Origin: Planctomycetota bacterium
GTDB taxonomy: Bacteria; Planctomycetota; MHYJ01; JACQXL01; JAVHLO01
Assembly: GCA_031082105.1 (NCBI GenBank)
Contig: JAVHLO010000158.1
Location: 2,600 to 7,837 of the forward strand
Direction of reading: 5' to 3'
Length of the DNA stretch: 5,238 bases
This document shows positions 1-5,238 of this stretch, piece after piece. Below the pieces are notes generated by a model, which saw only the letters and a list, made by a program, of their open reading frames with translations, ran no database searches and had not been told where the DNA came from. Position 1 is the first letter of the stretch. Every line of letters starts with the position of its first letter. The position numbers and the translations under genes are program-made.

Positions 1-979
1 GCAGCTCGTGCGACACGTTCGAGACGAACTCGGATTTCATCTGGTCGATCCTGCGCAGCCTTTCCAGCTCCTTGCTCGCCGTCATGTCGCGGAGAATGAT
101 GATGATCCCCTTGGACTCTCCCGTCTCGTCTCTCAGCATCGAGGTGCTGACCGCCATCGGCAGTTCAAGCCCAAGCGAAGTGATGTGCGAGAACATCCGC
201 TCCATCGTGAACCCGTCGCGGAAGGTCTCATCCAACATCTCGCGGGCGACGTCCACGAACTTCGGAGGGAGCAGTGCCTCCATTCTGATGTCATTTCTCT
301 CAGGCGGGTTGATGTCGAGCATGGTGGCCGCGTTGCGGTTTATCTGAGACACCCGTCTCTCCATATCCATGGCGATGATGCCGTTGTTGATGCTGTCGAG
401 CACGTTGGCGAGATAGGTTTTCGTGCTGGAGAGGACGGCGTACTGATCGTTCAGTCTCGAGACCATCTTGATATTGAGTATTGCGGCGGCCGCGCTGGCG
501 GCAACGGTGGCGAGCGCTTCGAAGACGTGCTGGCTCATGGCGTCGGTGGTCGTGGAAGTATCGGCGCAGAGTATCCCGACGGGCATCTTGCGCACGCTGA
601 TGGGGATCACCGTCAACATCCCCTCTTCGCCCAGCGGGACGGCGGTGGGCTTGTCCTCGCTCATCACCCAGCGGATCAGGTTCTGATCGAGCGACTTCAA
701 GACGGTCTCGGCGATCTTGGACTCCGGAGGATGGGAACCGACCGGCACGAACTCGTCGGACTCTTCCTTGTGACCGAGGAAGACCATGGGCAGGTCGCCG
801 AGTATCAACCTGGCCGCCTTGAAGAGCACGGCGACGGCGTCCTCTTCCGTCGGGGCGGTCAGCATCTGCGCGGTGTGCTCTTTCAACGCGAGCAGTTCGT
901 CGAGGGACTTGCGCAGGCCGTCCGTCGTCTCCTGGAAGAACTTCAATTCCCGTTCGATGTCCGGTTTTTCGTCAGGCAT
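1..979 (-). CDS. GAF-PAS sensor histidine kinase, C-terminus cut by the window edge
   Basis: Cytoplasmic sensor histidine kinase; 326 codons are visible and the frame runs off the left edge without a stop. A charged N-terminal helix (about residues 1-40) leads into a GAF-like domain (about 40-170, ending in an Ala-rich helix and AAAILNIKM). A short coiled linker is followed by a PAS domain (about 188-305, beginning YLANVLDSINNGIIAMD). Then come the typical PAS-to-kinase linker (RDMTASKELERLRRID) and the HisKA H-box SEFVSNVSHEL, with His324 as the expected phosphoacceptor. The ATPase domain lies outside the window. I see no membrane segment or signal peptide, so the input is probably an intracellular ligand or a partner protein. 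The start ATG (979-977) shares one base with the TAA of the upstream HDOD gene (TAATG). There is no clear Shine-Dalgarno, so expression is probably coupled. Ligand and response regulator are unknown. Confidence 0.93.
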   Translation of the reverse strand, partial: MPDEKPDIERELKFFQETTDGLRKSLDELLALKEHTAQMLTAPTEEDAVAVLFKAARLILGDLPMVFLGHKEESDEFVPVGSHPPESKIAETVLKSLDQNLIRWVMSEDKPTAVPLGEEGMLTVIPISVRKMPVGILCADTSTTTDAMSQHVFEALATVAASAAAAILNIKMVSRLNDQYAVLSSTKTYLANVLDSINNGIIAMDMERRVSQINRNAATMLDINPPERNDIRMEALLPPKFVDVAREMLDETFRDGFTMERMFSHITSLGLELPMAVSTSMLRDETGESKGIIIILRDMTASKELERLRRIDQMKSEFVSNVSHEL

Positions 980-1845
980 TACTTGGCGAAGTCCATGAAA
1001 ATGAGCGCCCGTTCCGTTTCCTCGGCCACTTCGGCCATCAGCCGCGGCATGTCGCCGGCCTGGATATCGATGAGGTTCCACGCGTGGTCGCTGACCTGGG
1101 GGATTCTCCTATCGCCCCCCGACCCGAGCTGCAAGGCGCGGACCAGGATATCGGCGATGTGTATGATGGCGACGTGCTTGGGGCTGTCGGAGGCGAGCGG
1201 CGGATTGTGATGACAACCCAGACACTCCACAAGCCCCTTCGCGAGGTTCCACTTCTGGCATAGCCAGCTTCCGACCTCGGCGTGCGTGGTTCCGAGCACT
1301 TCTTGTTCGGCTTCGATCATGAGCAGGGACTTGGACATGCACGTCTCCATGATCTTCACGAAGTCCTCGTGGACATGCTGGTCGATGACGATTTTGCCGA
1401 CGTCGTGGAGCAGTCCGGCGATGAAGAACTCCTCGAGCACGGTGAAGCCCGCGCGCTTCGCCAGTACTTTCGCGGCCGCGCCGCACGCGATGGAGTGCCG
1501 CCAGAACGCCTCCCTGTCGAAAAGGGTGGCGGTCGGGCTCTTCTTGAACACGTCGAAGATCGACGTGCTCAGCACGATGCTCTTGATCGTGTTGAACCCG
1601 AGGATGACTATCGCGTGCGTTACGGTGTTGATCCGGTTCGGGAACCCGTAAAACGACGAATTCACGACGCGCAGTATCTTCGCCGTGATGGCCGGGTCGT
1701 TCGAGACGAGCTGCGCGACCTCCTTCGCGGAGGTCTTGGGATTCATCATCAGCTTGTTGATGTTCTGGAGGATCGTGGGCAGCGTCGGCAGCCCCATGAT
1801 CTTGTCAACAACGCGCTTCAGTCTGTCTTGGGTTGGAAGTACCAT
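979..1845 (-). CDS. HDOD domain signalling protein
   Basis: HDOD (HD-related output domain) protein of 288 residues; the family acts in bacterial signal transduction, usually with unknown chemistry. The N-terminal part has the classic signature: LPTLP (19-23), a helix with NDPAIT (49-54), KILRVVNSSFYG (56-67) and ILGFNTIKSIVL (81-92). The C-terminal half resembles an HD phosphohydrolase: H117, the LLHDVGK motif with H147 D148 and K151, H188 (THAEVG), H212-H213 and D232. The GYP motif of c-di-GMP phosphodiesterases is absent. I chose ATG at 1845 because the family N-terminus fits just after it; an in-frame TTG at 1881 would add 12 residues. Neither start has a convincing Shine-Dalgarno. The gap of about 70 bases to the preceding gene holds no clear terminator. 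The stop overlaps the kinase start by one base, suggesting the two proteins form one pathway. Confidence 0.93.
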   Translation of the reverse strand: MVLPTQDRLKRVVDKIMGLPTLPTILQNINKLMMNPKTSAKEVAQLVSNDPAITAKILRVVNSSFYGFPNRINTVTHAIVILGFNTIKSIVLSTSIFDVFKKSPTATLFDREAFWRHSIACGAAAKVLAKRAGFTVLEEFFIAGLLHDVGKIVIDQHVHEDFVKIMETCMSKSLLMIEAEQEVLGTTHAEVGSWLCQKWNLAKGLVECLGCHHNPPLASDSPKHVAIIHIADILVRALQLGSGGDRRIPQVSDHAWNLIDIQAGDMPRLMAEVAEETERALIFMDFAK

Positions 1846-1917
1846 ATCCGGACGACACAACAATCGAACTGACCAGCTCAACCGGGTTGCGGCAGGCCGA
1901 CGGTCCCGCGCCGCCCG

Positions 1918-2232
1918 CTATAGTTTTCCCAGCAGGAACGTCTTCGCGCATTCCTCGATGCTCTTCATCACGGAATGTTCGCGGACTCGCTCGAACATGT
2001 GCGCGATGGCCTTTTCCATCTCCGCGCGCAGGCGCTGTCTTTCTTCCTCGCTCATCGGCCCGCCGGAGTCTTCGACCGTGACGTTTGACACACGCCTGGC
2101 TTTGAGCCTCTCAATCCACGCGTCGGTCAATTCCGTGCCTTCCTTGAGGAGCAGATTGCCGGCGAGGTCCATGACCGGCTTCGAGACCTTCATTCCGGGT
2201 TTGGCGTCATTGAGTGCGATGTTCTTGCTCAA
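1918..2232 (-). CDS. Small protein resembling the N-terminal domain of HD-GYP proteins
   Basis: Protein of 104 residues. Residues 5-54 have the pattern seen at the N-terminus of many HD-GYP phosphodiesterases: a polar opening, KPGM (11-14), a short strand, LAGNLLLKEGTELTD (23-37), WIERLKARRV (39-48) and a final strand NVTVED. Residues 60-104 are predicted amphipathic and charged helices (SEEERQRLRAEMEKAIAHMF), with no HD or GYP domain following before the stop. I take TTG at 2232-2230 as the start. The homology begins at once there, and the codon overlaps the TGA of the upstream synthase in TTGA, the TTG version of the common ATGA coupling. A longer frame upstream (to 2316) would lie inside the synthase gene and looks like antiphase coding sequence. 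Function is unknown; the neighbouring HDOD and kinase genes point to signalling. It could instead be a remnant of a larger HD-GYP protein, but the intact helical tail argues against decay. Confidence 0.82.
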   Translation of the reverse strand: MSKNIALNDAKPGMKVSKPVMDLAGNLLLKEGTELTDAWIERLKARRVSNVTVEDSGGPMSEEERQRLRAEMEKAIAHMFERVREHSVMKSIEECAKTFLLGKL

Positions 2233-3374
2233 AGTCCTTTTTCGACCTCCAGTATGCTGTCGACGGCCGCGCGGAGCATGTCCTGCCAGACTGACTCTTC
2301 CACATCTACCAGGCAACGCTTGGCTCGATCGACGTATTCGCGCACGGTCGTCGCGGTGTCGCGCACGATGCCGCTCTCACGCGCGGCGCGCGCGATCTTT
2401 CGGCAGGCCGCGGCGGAACGGCAGTCCTTCATGGCCCGTTCCAGACTCCGGCGGCGCCTCGCGTCGCGCGTCGCGCCGAGCAGCCGGATGAGCGGCAGGG
2501 TCATCTTCCCGCAGGCCAGGTCACGCCGCAGCGTCTTGCCGGCCTCGCGTTCGCTGCCGACCAGGTCGACGATATCGTCTGCGAGCTGATACGCAATGCC
2601 GAAATTGCGCCCGAACTCCGCGAATGTCCTCGTCACTCGTTCCATCCCCGCCGAAACGCGGTCGGGCCGGCTTCCTCGACCCGTCCGCGAAGACGCGTCG
2701 ACCAGCGACAGAAGCGCACCCAGTTCGCAGGCCGCGGAGAAAACGGACCCCGTCTTCATCTCCGCGATCGCGAGGTAGCGCTCCTCCGTGAGCGGGCGGC
2801 CCTTTTCGCAGAATGTCTGTTCCGTCTCGCCGAGACACGTAAGGCAGCTCGCCCTCGCGAGAATCCGCGCGGCCTCGCCGCAAGGGCTGCCCGCCGCGAG
2901 ACGGAACGCGTTCGCGAACAGCATGTCGCCCGAGAGTATCGCAAGCTCGTTGCCCCACCGGGCGTTGAGCGTCGCGCGATGGCGGCGCTCCACGGCCTGG
3001 TCAAGGACGTCGTCATGGGCAAGTGACGCGCCGTGCACCAGCTCGACGGCGGCCGCGAATCGAAAGTGCTGCACGCCGACCGACCCGCACGCCCGCGCGC
3101 TCAATATAAGAAGCGCGGGCCTGACCAGCTTGCCTGCACCATGGATCGCGTACCGGACGATATGCCGCGACCTCAGGGCCTGCCGGATGCCGGTCAATCG
3201 CGGGGCGGACCCGACCGCCCACTGTCCCAACCCGCCGGTCAGTCCAAGCTCGCGTCCGATCGTCTGTCGAACGACATCCAGATCCCGTCCGAGCGTCGAC
3301 CAGGCGCGGGATACCGCACGGATTTTCGCTGCGGACGTCTTCCGGCCAGGCTGCGCCAGTTGCGCTACTTGCAT
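2229..3374 (-). CDS. Trans-polyprenyl diphosphate synthase
   Basis: Isoprenyl diphosphate synthase of 381 residues, which condenses isopentenyl diphosphate onto an allylic primer to make the chain of quinones or related lipids; cytoplasmic or membrane-associated. Visible motifs: GKLVRP (81-86, substrate phosphate binding), first Asp-rich motif DDVLD (121-125) followed by paired Arg (130-131), KTG (207-209), and second Asp-rich motif DDIVD (266-270) with GK at 279-280 and GKMTLPLI (289-296). The fifth residue before the first motif is Ala116. A small residue there is typical of long-chain rather than farnesyl/geranylgeranyl enzymes, so a quinone side-chain role is likely (inference). It is longer than the usual 320-350 residues, with about 30 extra N-terminal residues and an Arg/Ser-rich stretch at about 226-249 before the second motif. 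The ATG overlaps the end of the phosphorylase gene by 10 bases; no good Shine-Dalgarno and no alternative start close by, so coupling is likely. Confidence 0.95.
   Translation of the reverse strand: MQVAQLAQPGRKTSAAKIRAVSRAWSTLGRDLDVVRQTIGRELGLTGGLGQWAVGSAPRLTGIRQALRSRHIVRYAIHGAGKLVRPALLILSARACGSVGVQHFRFAAAVELVHGASLAHDDVLDQAVERRHRATLNARWGNELAILSGDMLFANAFRLAAGSPCGEAARILARASCLTCLGETEQTFCEKGRPLTEERYLAIAEMKTGSVFSAACELGALLSLVDASSRTGRGSRPDRVSAGMERVTRTFAEFGRNFGIAYQLADDIVDLVGSEREAGKTLRRDLACGKMTLPLIRLLGATRDARRRRSLERAMKDCRSAAACRKIARAARESGIVRDTATTVREYVDRAKRCLVDVEESVWQDMLRAAVDSILEVEKGL
2246..2250 (-). promoter_or_regulatory. Candidate Shine-Dalgarno (GGAGG) for the TTG-start small protein
   Basis: GGAGG lies inside the 3' end of the synthase gene, 13 bases before the TTG start at 2232, which is longer than ideal spacing. 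A second, closer purine stretch (AAAAAGGA, ending at 2235) is only a few bases from the TTG. Together with the TTGA stop/start overlap these support initiation here rather than at an upstream codon. Confidence 0.45.
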
Positions 3375-4201
3375 TTGGTGTCAATCTCGCGAACAAGCGC
3401 GTTGAAGAGCGCGGTCAGCGGTTTTTCGGCCCGCGTCGCCACCGCGATTATGTCTTCCAGCCGCGCCGGCGCAAGCGCATCGGGTAAACAACTGTCCGTG
3501 ACAACTGACGCCGTGAAGATCTTGAAACCGCAATGGACGCCGACAATGACCTCAGGCACGGTGGACATGCCCACGACGTCGGCGCCGATCCCGCGAAGGA
3601 ACCTGTACTCGGCGCGAGTTTCCAGGTTGGGGCCGAGCACGCCGACGTACACGCCGCGTTGAACCTTGATGCTCATCCGCATCGCAACCCGTTCCGCCAT
3701 GCCCAGCAGCTCGCGGTCGTAGGGTTCCGACATGTCCGGAAAGCGCTGGCCGAGGGTCTCGTCGTTCGGACCCGCCAGCGGGTTCACCCCCTGCAGGTTG
3801 ATGTGGTCGTCGATCAGAACAAGGTCGCCCGGCTTGTACCGCGGGTTCATCCCTCCGGTCACGTTCGAGATGAGCAGGAACTCCGCGCCCAACGCGCGCA
3901 TCACCCGGACCGGGAACGTGACCTGGGCGGGCGTGTACCCCTCGTAGCAGTGGAAACGCCCTTCCATCGCGACGATACGCGCGTCTCCGATGCGCCCGAA
4001 GGTGAGCTGACCCTTGTGCGAAGAGACCGTCGACGACACGAAACCTGGAATGCTCGTGTACGGGATCGATCTTCTATCGTCAATGGCGGCGGCAAGACCG
4101 CCCAGGCCGGTGCCGATGATTATCGCAAACCTCGGCTTGTCCTTGACCCGCTTGCGGATCGATGCCACAGCCTTATCGATGGACTTTTTCAGGTCGCTCA
4201 T
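3365..4201 (-). CDS. Purine nucleoside phosphorylase (trimeric PNP/MTAP family)
   Basis: Phosphorolytic cleavage of a purine (deoxy)nucleoside to base and pentose 1-phosphate; cytoplasmic salvage enzyme of 278 residues, the normal family length. By comparison with human PNP: phosphate loop GTGLGG (30-35), H62, GRFHCYEGY (81-89; Arg82, His84 and Tyr86 match phosphate and ribose contacts), SNVTGGMNP (112-120), DHINL, GPNDE, GPNLETRAE (190-198; Glu194 matches the base-contacting Glu201) and GMSTVPEVIV (211-220; Ser213 matches Ser220). The base-recognising Asn243 of human PNP aligns with Asp236 (SVVTD), as in methylthioadenosine phosphorylases, so a 6-aminopurine substrate such as adenosine or methylthioadenosine is possible. 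The start ATG has AGGAG five bases upstream. It follows the lipoprotein gene by 8 bases and overlaps the synthase gene. Family certain; substrate open, so I give no gene symbol. Confidence 0.95.
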   Translation of the reverse strand: MSDLKKSIDKAVASIRKRVKDKPRFAIIIGTGLGGLAAAIDDRRSIPYTSIPGFVSSTVSSHKGQLTFGRIGDARIVAMEGRFHCYEGYTPAQVTFPVRVMRALGAEFLLISNVTGGMNPRYKPGDLVLIDDHINLQGVNPLAGPNDETLGQRFPDMSEPYDRELLGMAERVAMRMSIKVQRGVYVGVLGPNLETRAEYRFLRGIGADVVGMSTVPEVIVGVHCGFKIFTASVVTDSCLPDALAPARLEDIIAVATRAEKPLTALFNALVREIDTKCK

Positions 4202-4206
4202 GGTTG

Positions 4207-4211
4207 CTCCT
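4207..4211 (-). promoter_or_regulatory. Shine-Dalgarno of the purine nucleoside phosphorylase gene
   Basis: AGGAG lies five bases before the ATG at 4201. It overlaps the TAG stop of the lipoprotein gene (4212-4210) in CTAGGAG, so ribosomes ending the lipoprotein sit directly on this site. Confidence 0.75.
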
Positions 4212-5085
4212 AGTCCTGTGTGTCAACAAACCTGACCGGCTCGCCGCTCGCCGTGCTCTCGCCGGTCTCGGAAAGGTGTTGGTAGTGCGGGATCAGGTCG
4301 GAAAGGAACTGCCAGGCCGCGTTGTAGAGCGTCTTGTGCACGCAAGCCTGGGCGTAGTAGATCTTGTCCATGGGTTCGCGGAACGAACCGTGGCTGAAGA
4401 GCGTGCTCAGCGAGACGGTCCGCTCCATGAGGGCGGCCCCGGTCTTGCCGTCGTAGAGCGCGAATGCGACGCGGCACCTGATGGTGCCCGTGCTGTAGCT
4501 CGTCGCGACGGGGCCCGACCCTTCGCCGGTACCGGGCGAGAAATGCACGACGATCGACTCTACCCTGCCGCCGAGCAGCGCATCGGAGGCCGATGCGGCC
4601 TTCAGCACGTCCTCTTTCGCGGCCTTTGCCCCCACGACGGCATCGCAGCCGGCGGCCTGGAACGGCGTCTCCGCCGGCGCGTCGCCCTTGCCCGAGGTGA
4701 ACATGTGCGGCGTGCTGATGTCGCCGTCGGCCCGGTCCAGCAGCTCCGTCGTCCGGCCGAAGTCCTTCCCAGACAGGATGTCCGCGGTGTATTCTCTCAA
4801 GACTCCGCCGGCCTCCGGGAACTTGTCGATGACGGGGTTCACGAAGGCGTTCGCCGCTTCCACGGCGGACGTCTTGTTCTCGCTTGTCGCGTTCTCGAAG
4901 GCGCAGACGGCGATCGTCCTGACCTTGCCGGCGAACTTGTCGTAGCCGGCCGGCACGACGCGCACCGGCCCGCTCGTCCCCGAACACCCCAGCGCCAGAA
5001 GCCCGATCATGAACGAAGACGCGTAGATCGCCGCAAAGCCGCCCGCGCGCCGGCCGCTGTTCGTCCGTGTCATGTCGTCTCTCAT
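4210..5085 (-). CDS. Secreted lipoprotein of unrecognised family, possibly CsgG/LpoB-like
   Basis: Predicted lipoprotein of 291 residues. Residues 1-16 are polar with Arg12-Arg13. A hydrophobic segment (17-33, FAAIYASSFMIGLLALG) ends in the lipobox LALGC, so Cys34 should be lipidated after signal peptidase II cleavage. Ser follows Cys and Asp is not at +2, which fits outer-membrane sorting in a diderm. The mature part opens with a strand-like KVRTIAVCAFENAT (54-67), later GCDAVVGAKA (146-155), DALLGGRVESIVVHF (168-182) and a strand pair around CRVAFALYDGKTGAAL (204-219). This succession recalls CsgG/LpoB/TolB-N-like folds, but I do not recognise a family and assign no function. The start ATG (5085) is set by the GAGG eight bases upstream. 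Upstream in-frame ATGs (to 5196) would precede the predicted transcription start. First gene of the operon. Confidence 0.82.
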   Translation of the reverse strand: MRDDMTRTNSGRRAGGFAAIYASSFMIGLLALGCSGTSGPVRVVPAGYDKFAGKVRTIAVCAFENATSENKTSAVEAANAFVNPVIDKFPEAGGVLREYTADILSGKDFGRTTELLDRADGDISTPHMFTSGKGDAPAETPFQAAGCDAVVGAKAAKEDVLKAASASDALLGGRVESIVVHFSPGTGEGSGPVATSYSTGTIRCRVAFALYDGKTGAALMERTVSLSTLFSHGSFREPMDKIYYAQACVHKTLYNAAWQFLSDLIPHYQHLSETGESTASGEPVRFVDTQD

Positions 5086-5091
5086 GGTGCA

Positions 5092-5097
5092 TTCCTC
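5092..5097 (-). promoter_or_regulatory. Shine-Dalgarno deciding the lipoprotein start
   Basis: GAGGAA with eight bases between GAGG and the ATG at 5085. It favours this start over the in-frame ATG at 5073 (four residues later) and over upstream ATGs, which have no such site. Confidence 0.75.
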
Positions 5098-5137
5098 AAT
5101 TATTGTGTACTTTTCAGGCCGATCAATAGAACTAGCG

Positions 5138-5166
5138 AATATACCAAAGATACCTATCTCCGTCAA
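5138..5166 (-). promoter_or_regulatory. Sigma70-type promoter of the operon
   Basis: On the minus strand: -35 TTGACG (5166-5161), a spacer of exactly 17 bases, and -10 TATATT (5143-5138). Each box matches five of six consensus positions. The start of transcription would fall near 5131, giving a leader of about 45 bases before the lipoprotein ATG. The AT-rich stretch (5100-5160) contrasts with the GC-rich genes. No other comparable promoter was noticed further down, so this may drive all six genes. Confidence 0.75.
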
Positions 5167-5218
5167 CGAATTTCGCGCATGGTTCAGAAAGGGCAATCGT
5201 TCAGCGTTGAACTGGAAC

Positions 5219-5238
5219 CACAGATTACACAGATTTCA
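5219..5238. repeat. Tandem CACAGATT repeat entering from the right edge
   Basis: Two head-to-tail copies of a 9-base unit, CACAGATTA (5219-5227) and CACAGATTT (5228-5236), followed by CA, the first two bases of a possible third copy cut by the edge. It lies upstream of the promoter and outside any gene. I know similar CACAGATTA-type strings as intergenic repeats in several environmental bacterial genomes, but that is recollection, not a search. Element size cannot be judged here. Confidence 0.5.

Noticed and set aside
8..1210. 400-codon open frame on the plus strand
   Set aside because: It lies antisense to the kinase and HDOD genes, whose translations show clear family motifs. Its own translation is His/Arg/Gly-rich with no recognisable domain; long antisense frames are expected in GC-rich DNA.
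1846..1917. Possible hairpin or terminator between the small protein and the HDOD gene
   Set aside because: GC-rich complementary patches (CGGGCGGC with GCCTGCCG) pair only with central mismatches, and no T-run follows; not enough to call a terminator.
3533..4213. 226-codon plus-strand frame opposite the phosphorylase gene
   Set aside because: Antisense shadow of a well-conserved enzyme; no motif, and composition typical of out-of-frame GC-rich coding sequence.
4223..5092. 289-codon minus-strand frame overlapping the lipoprotein gene in another phase
   Set aside because: Very Arg/Gly-rich with no domain. The alternative phase has a signal peptide, a lipobox and a well-spaced Shine-Dalgarno.
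5086..5196. In-frame N-terminal extension of the lipoprotein from an ATG at 5196
   Set aside because: It would run through the -35 and -10 boxes and the Shine-Dalgarno, and would put 37 non-signal residues ahead of the signal peptide.
1..5238. Mobile element, CRISPR array, tRNA or rRNA
   Set aside because: No transposase or integrase motifs, no regularly spaced repeats, and no tRNA- or rRNA-like stretch seen on either strand.

Overview
The window is a GC-rich bacterial segment. Every gene I can support lies on the minus strand, so transcription runs from the high-coordinate end to the low end. It reads as one tightly packed operon of six genes. Junctions are overlapping or nearly so, except for one gap of about 70 bases. 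A good sigma70-type promoter sits at the right edge (-35 at 5161-5166, -10 at 5138-5143, 17-base spacer), and no terminator is visible before the left edge. A lipoprotein with a lipobox, a polyprenyl diphosphate synthase, an HDOD protein and a PAS/GAF histidine kinase suggest a didermic, environmental, probably uncultured bacterium. A Planctomycetes/PVC-like or deltaproteobacteria-like lineage is my guess from gene style only; nothing here fixes the taxon.

Layout in order of transcription: (1) 5085-4210, an exported lipoprotein of unrecognised family, possibly CsgG/LpoB-like; (2) 4201-3365, a trimeric-type purine nucleoside phosphorylase with Asp where the usual base-recognising Asn is expected; (3) 3374-2229, a trans-polyprenyl diphosphate synthase with both Asp-rich motifs and a residue pattern suggesting a long-chain product; (4) 2232-1918, a 104-residue protein that looks like the N-terminal domain of HD-GYP phosphodiesterases standing alone, starting at TTG; (5) 1845-979, an HDOD protein that keeps a full set of putative HD metal ligands; (6) 979 to the left edge, a soluble GAF-PAS histidine kinase cut off just after its phosphoacceptor His.

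The first half is metabolic and envelope-related (lipoprotein, nucleoside salvage, isoprenoid chain elongation). The second half is a signalling block (HD-GYP-N-like protein, HDOD protein, histidine kinase). Overlapping stops and starts at 3365-3374 (10 bases), 2229-2232 (4 bases) and 979 (1 base) suggest translational coupling inside each half and across the metabolic/signalling boundary. How the two halves cooperate is not shown by the sequence. The least ordinary points are the isolated HD-GYP-N-like protein beside the HDOD/kinase pair, the Asn-to-Asp change in the phosphorylase, and a CACAGATT tandem repeat entering at the right edge.
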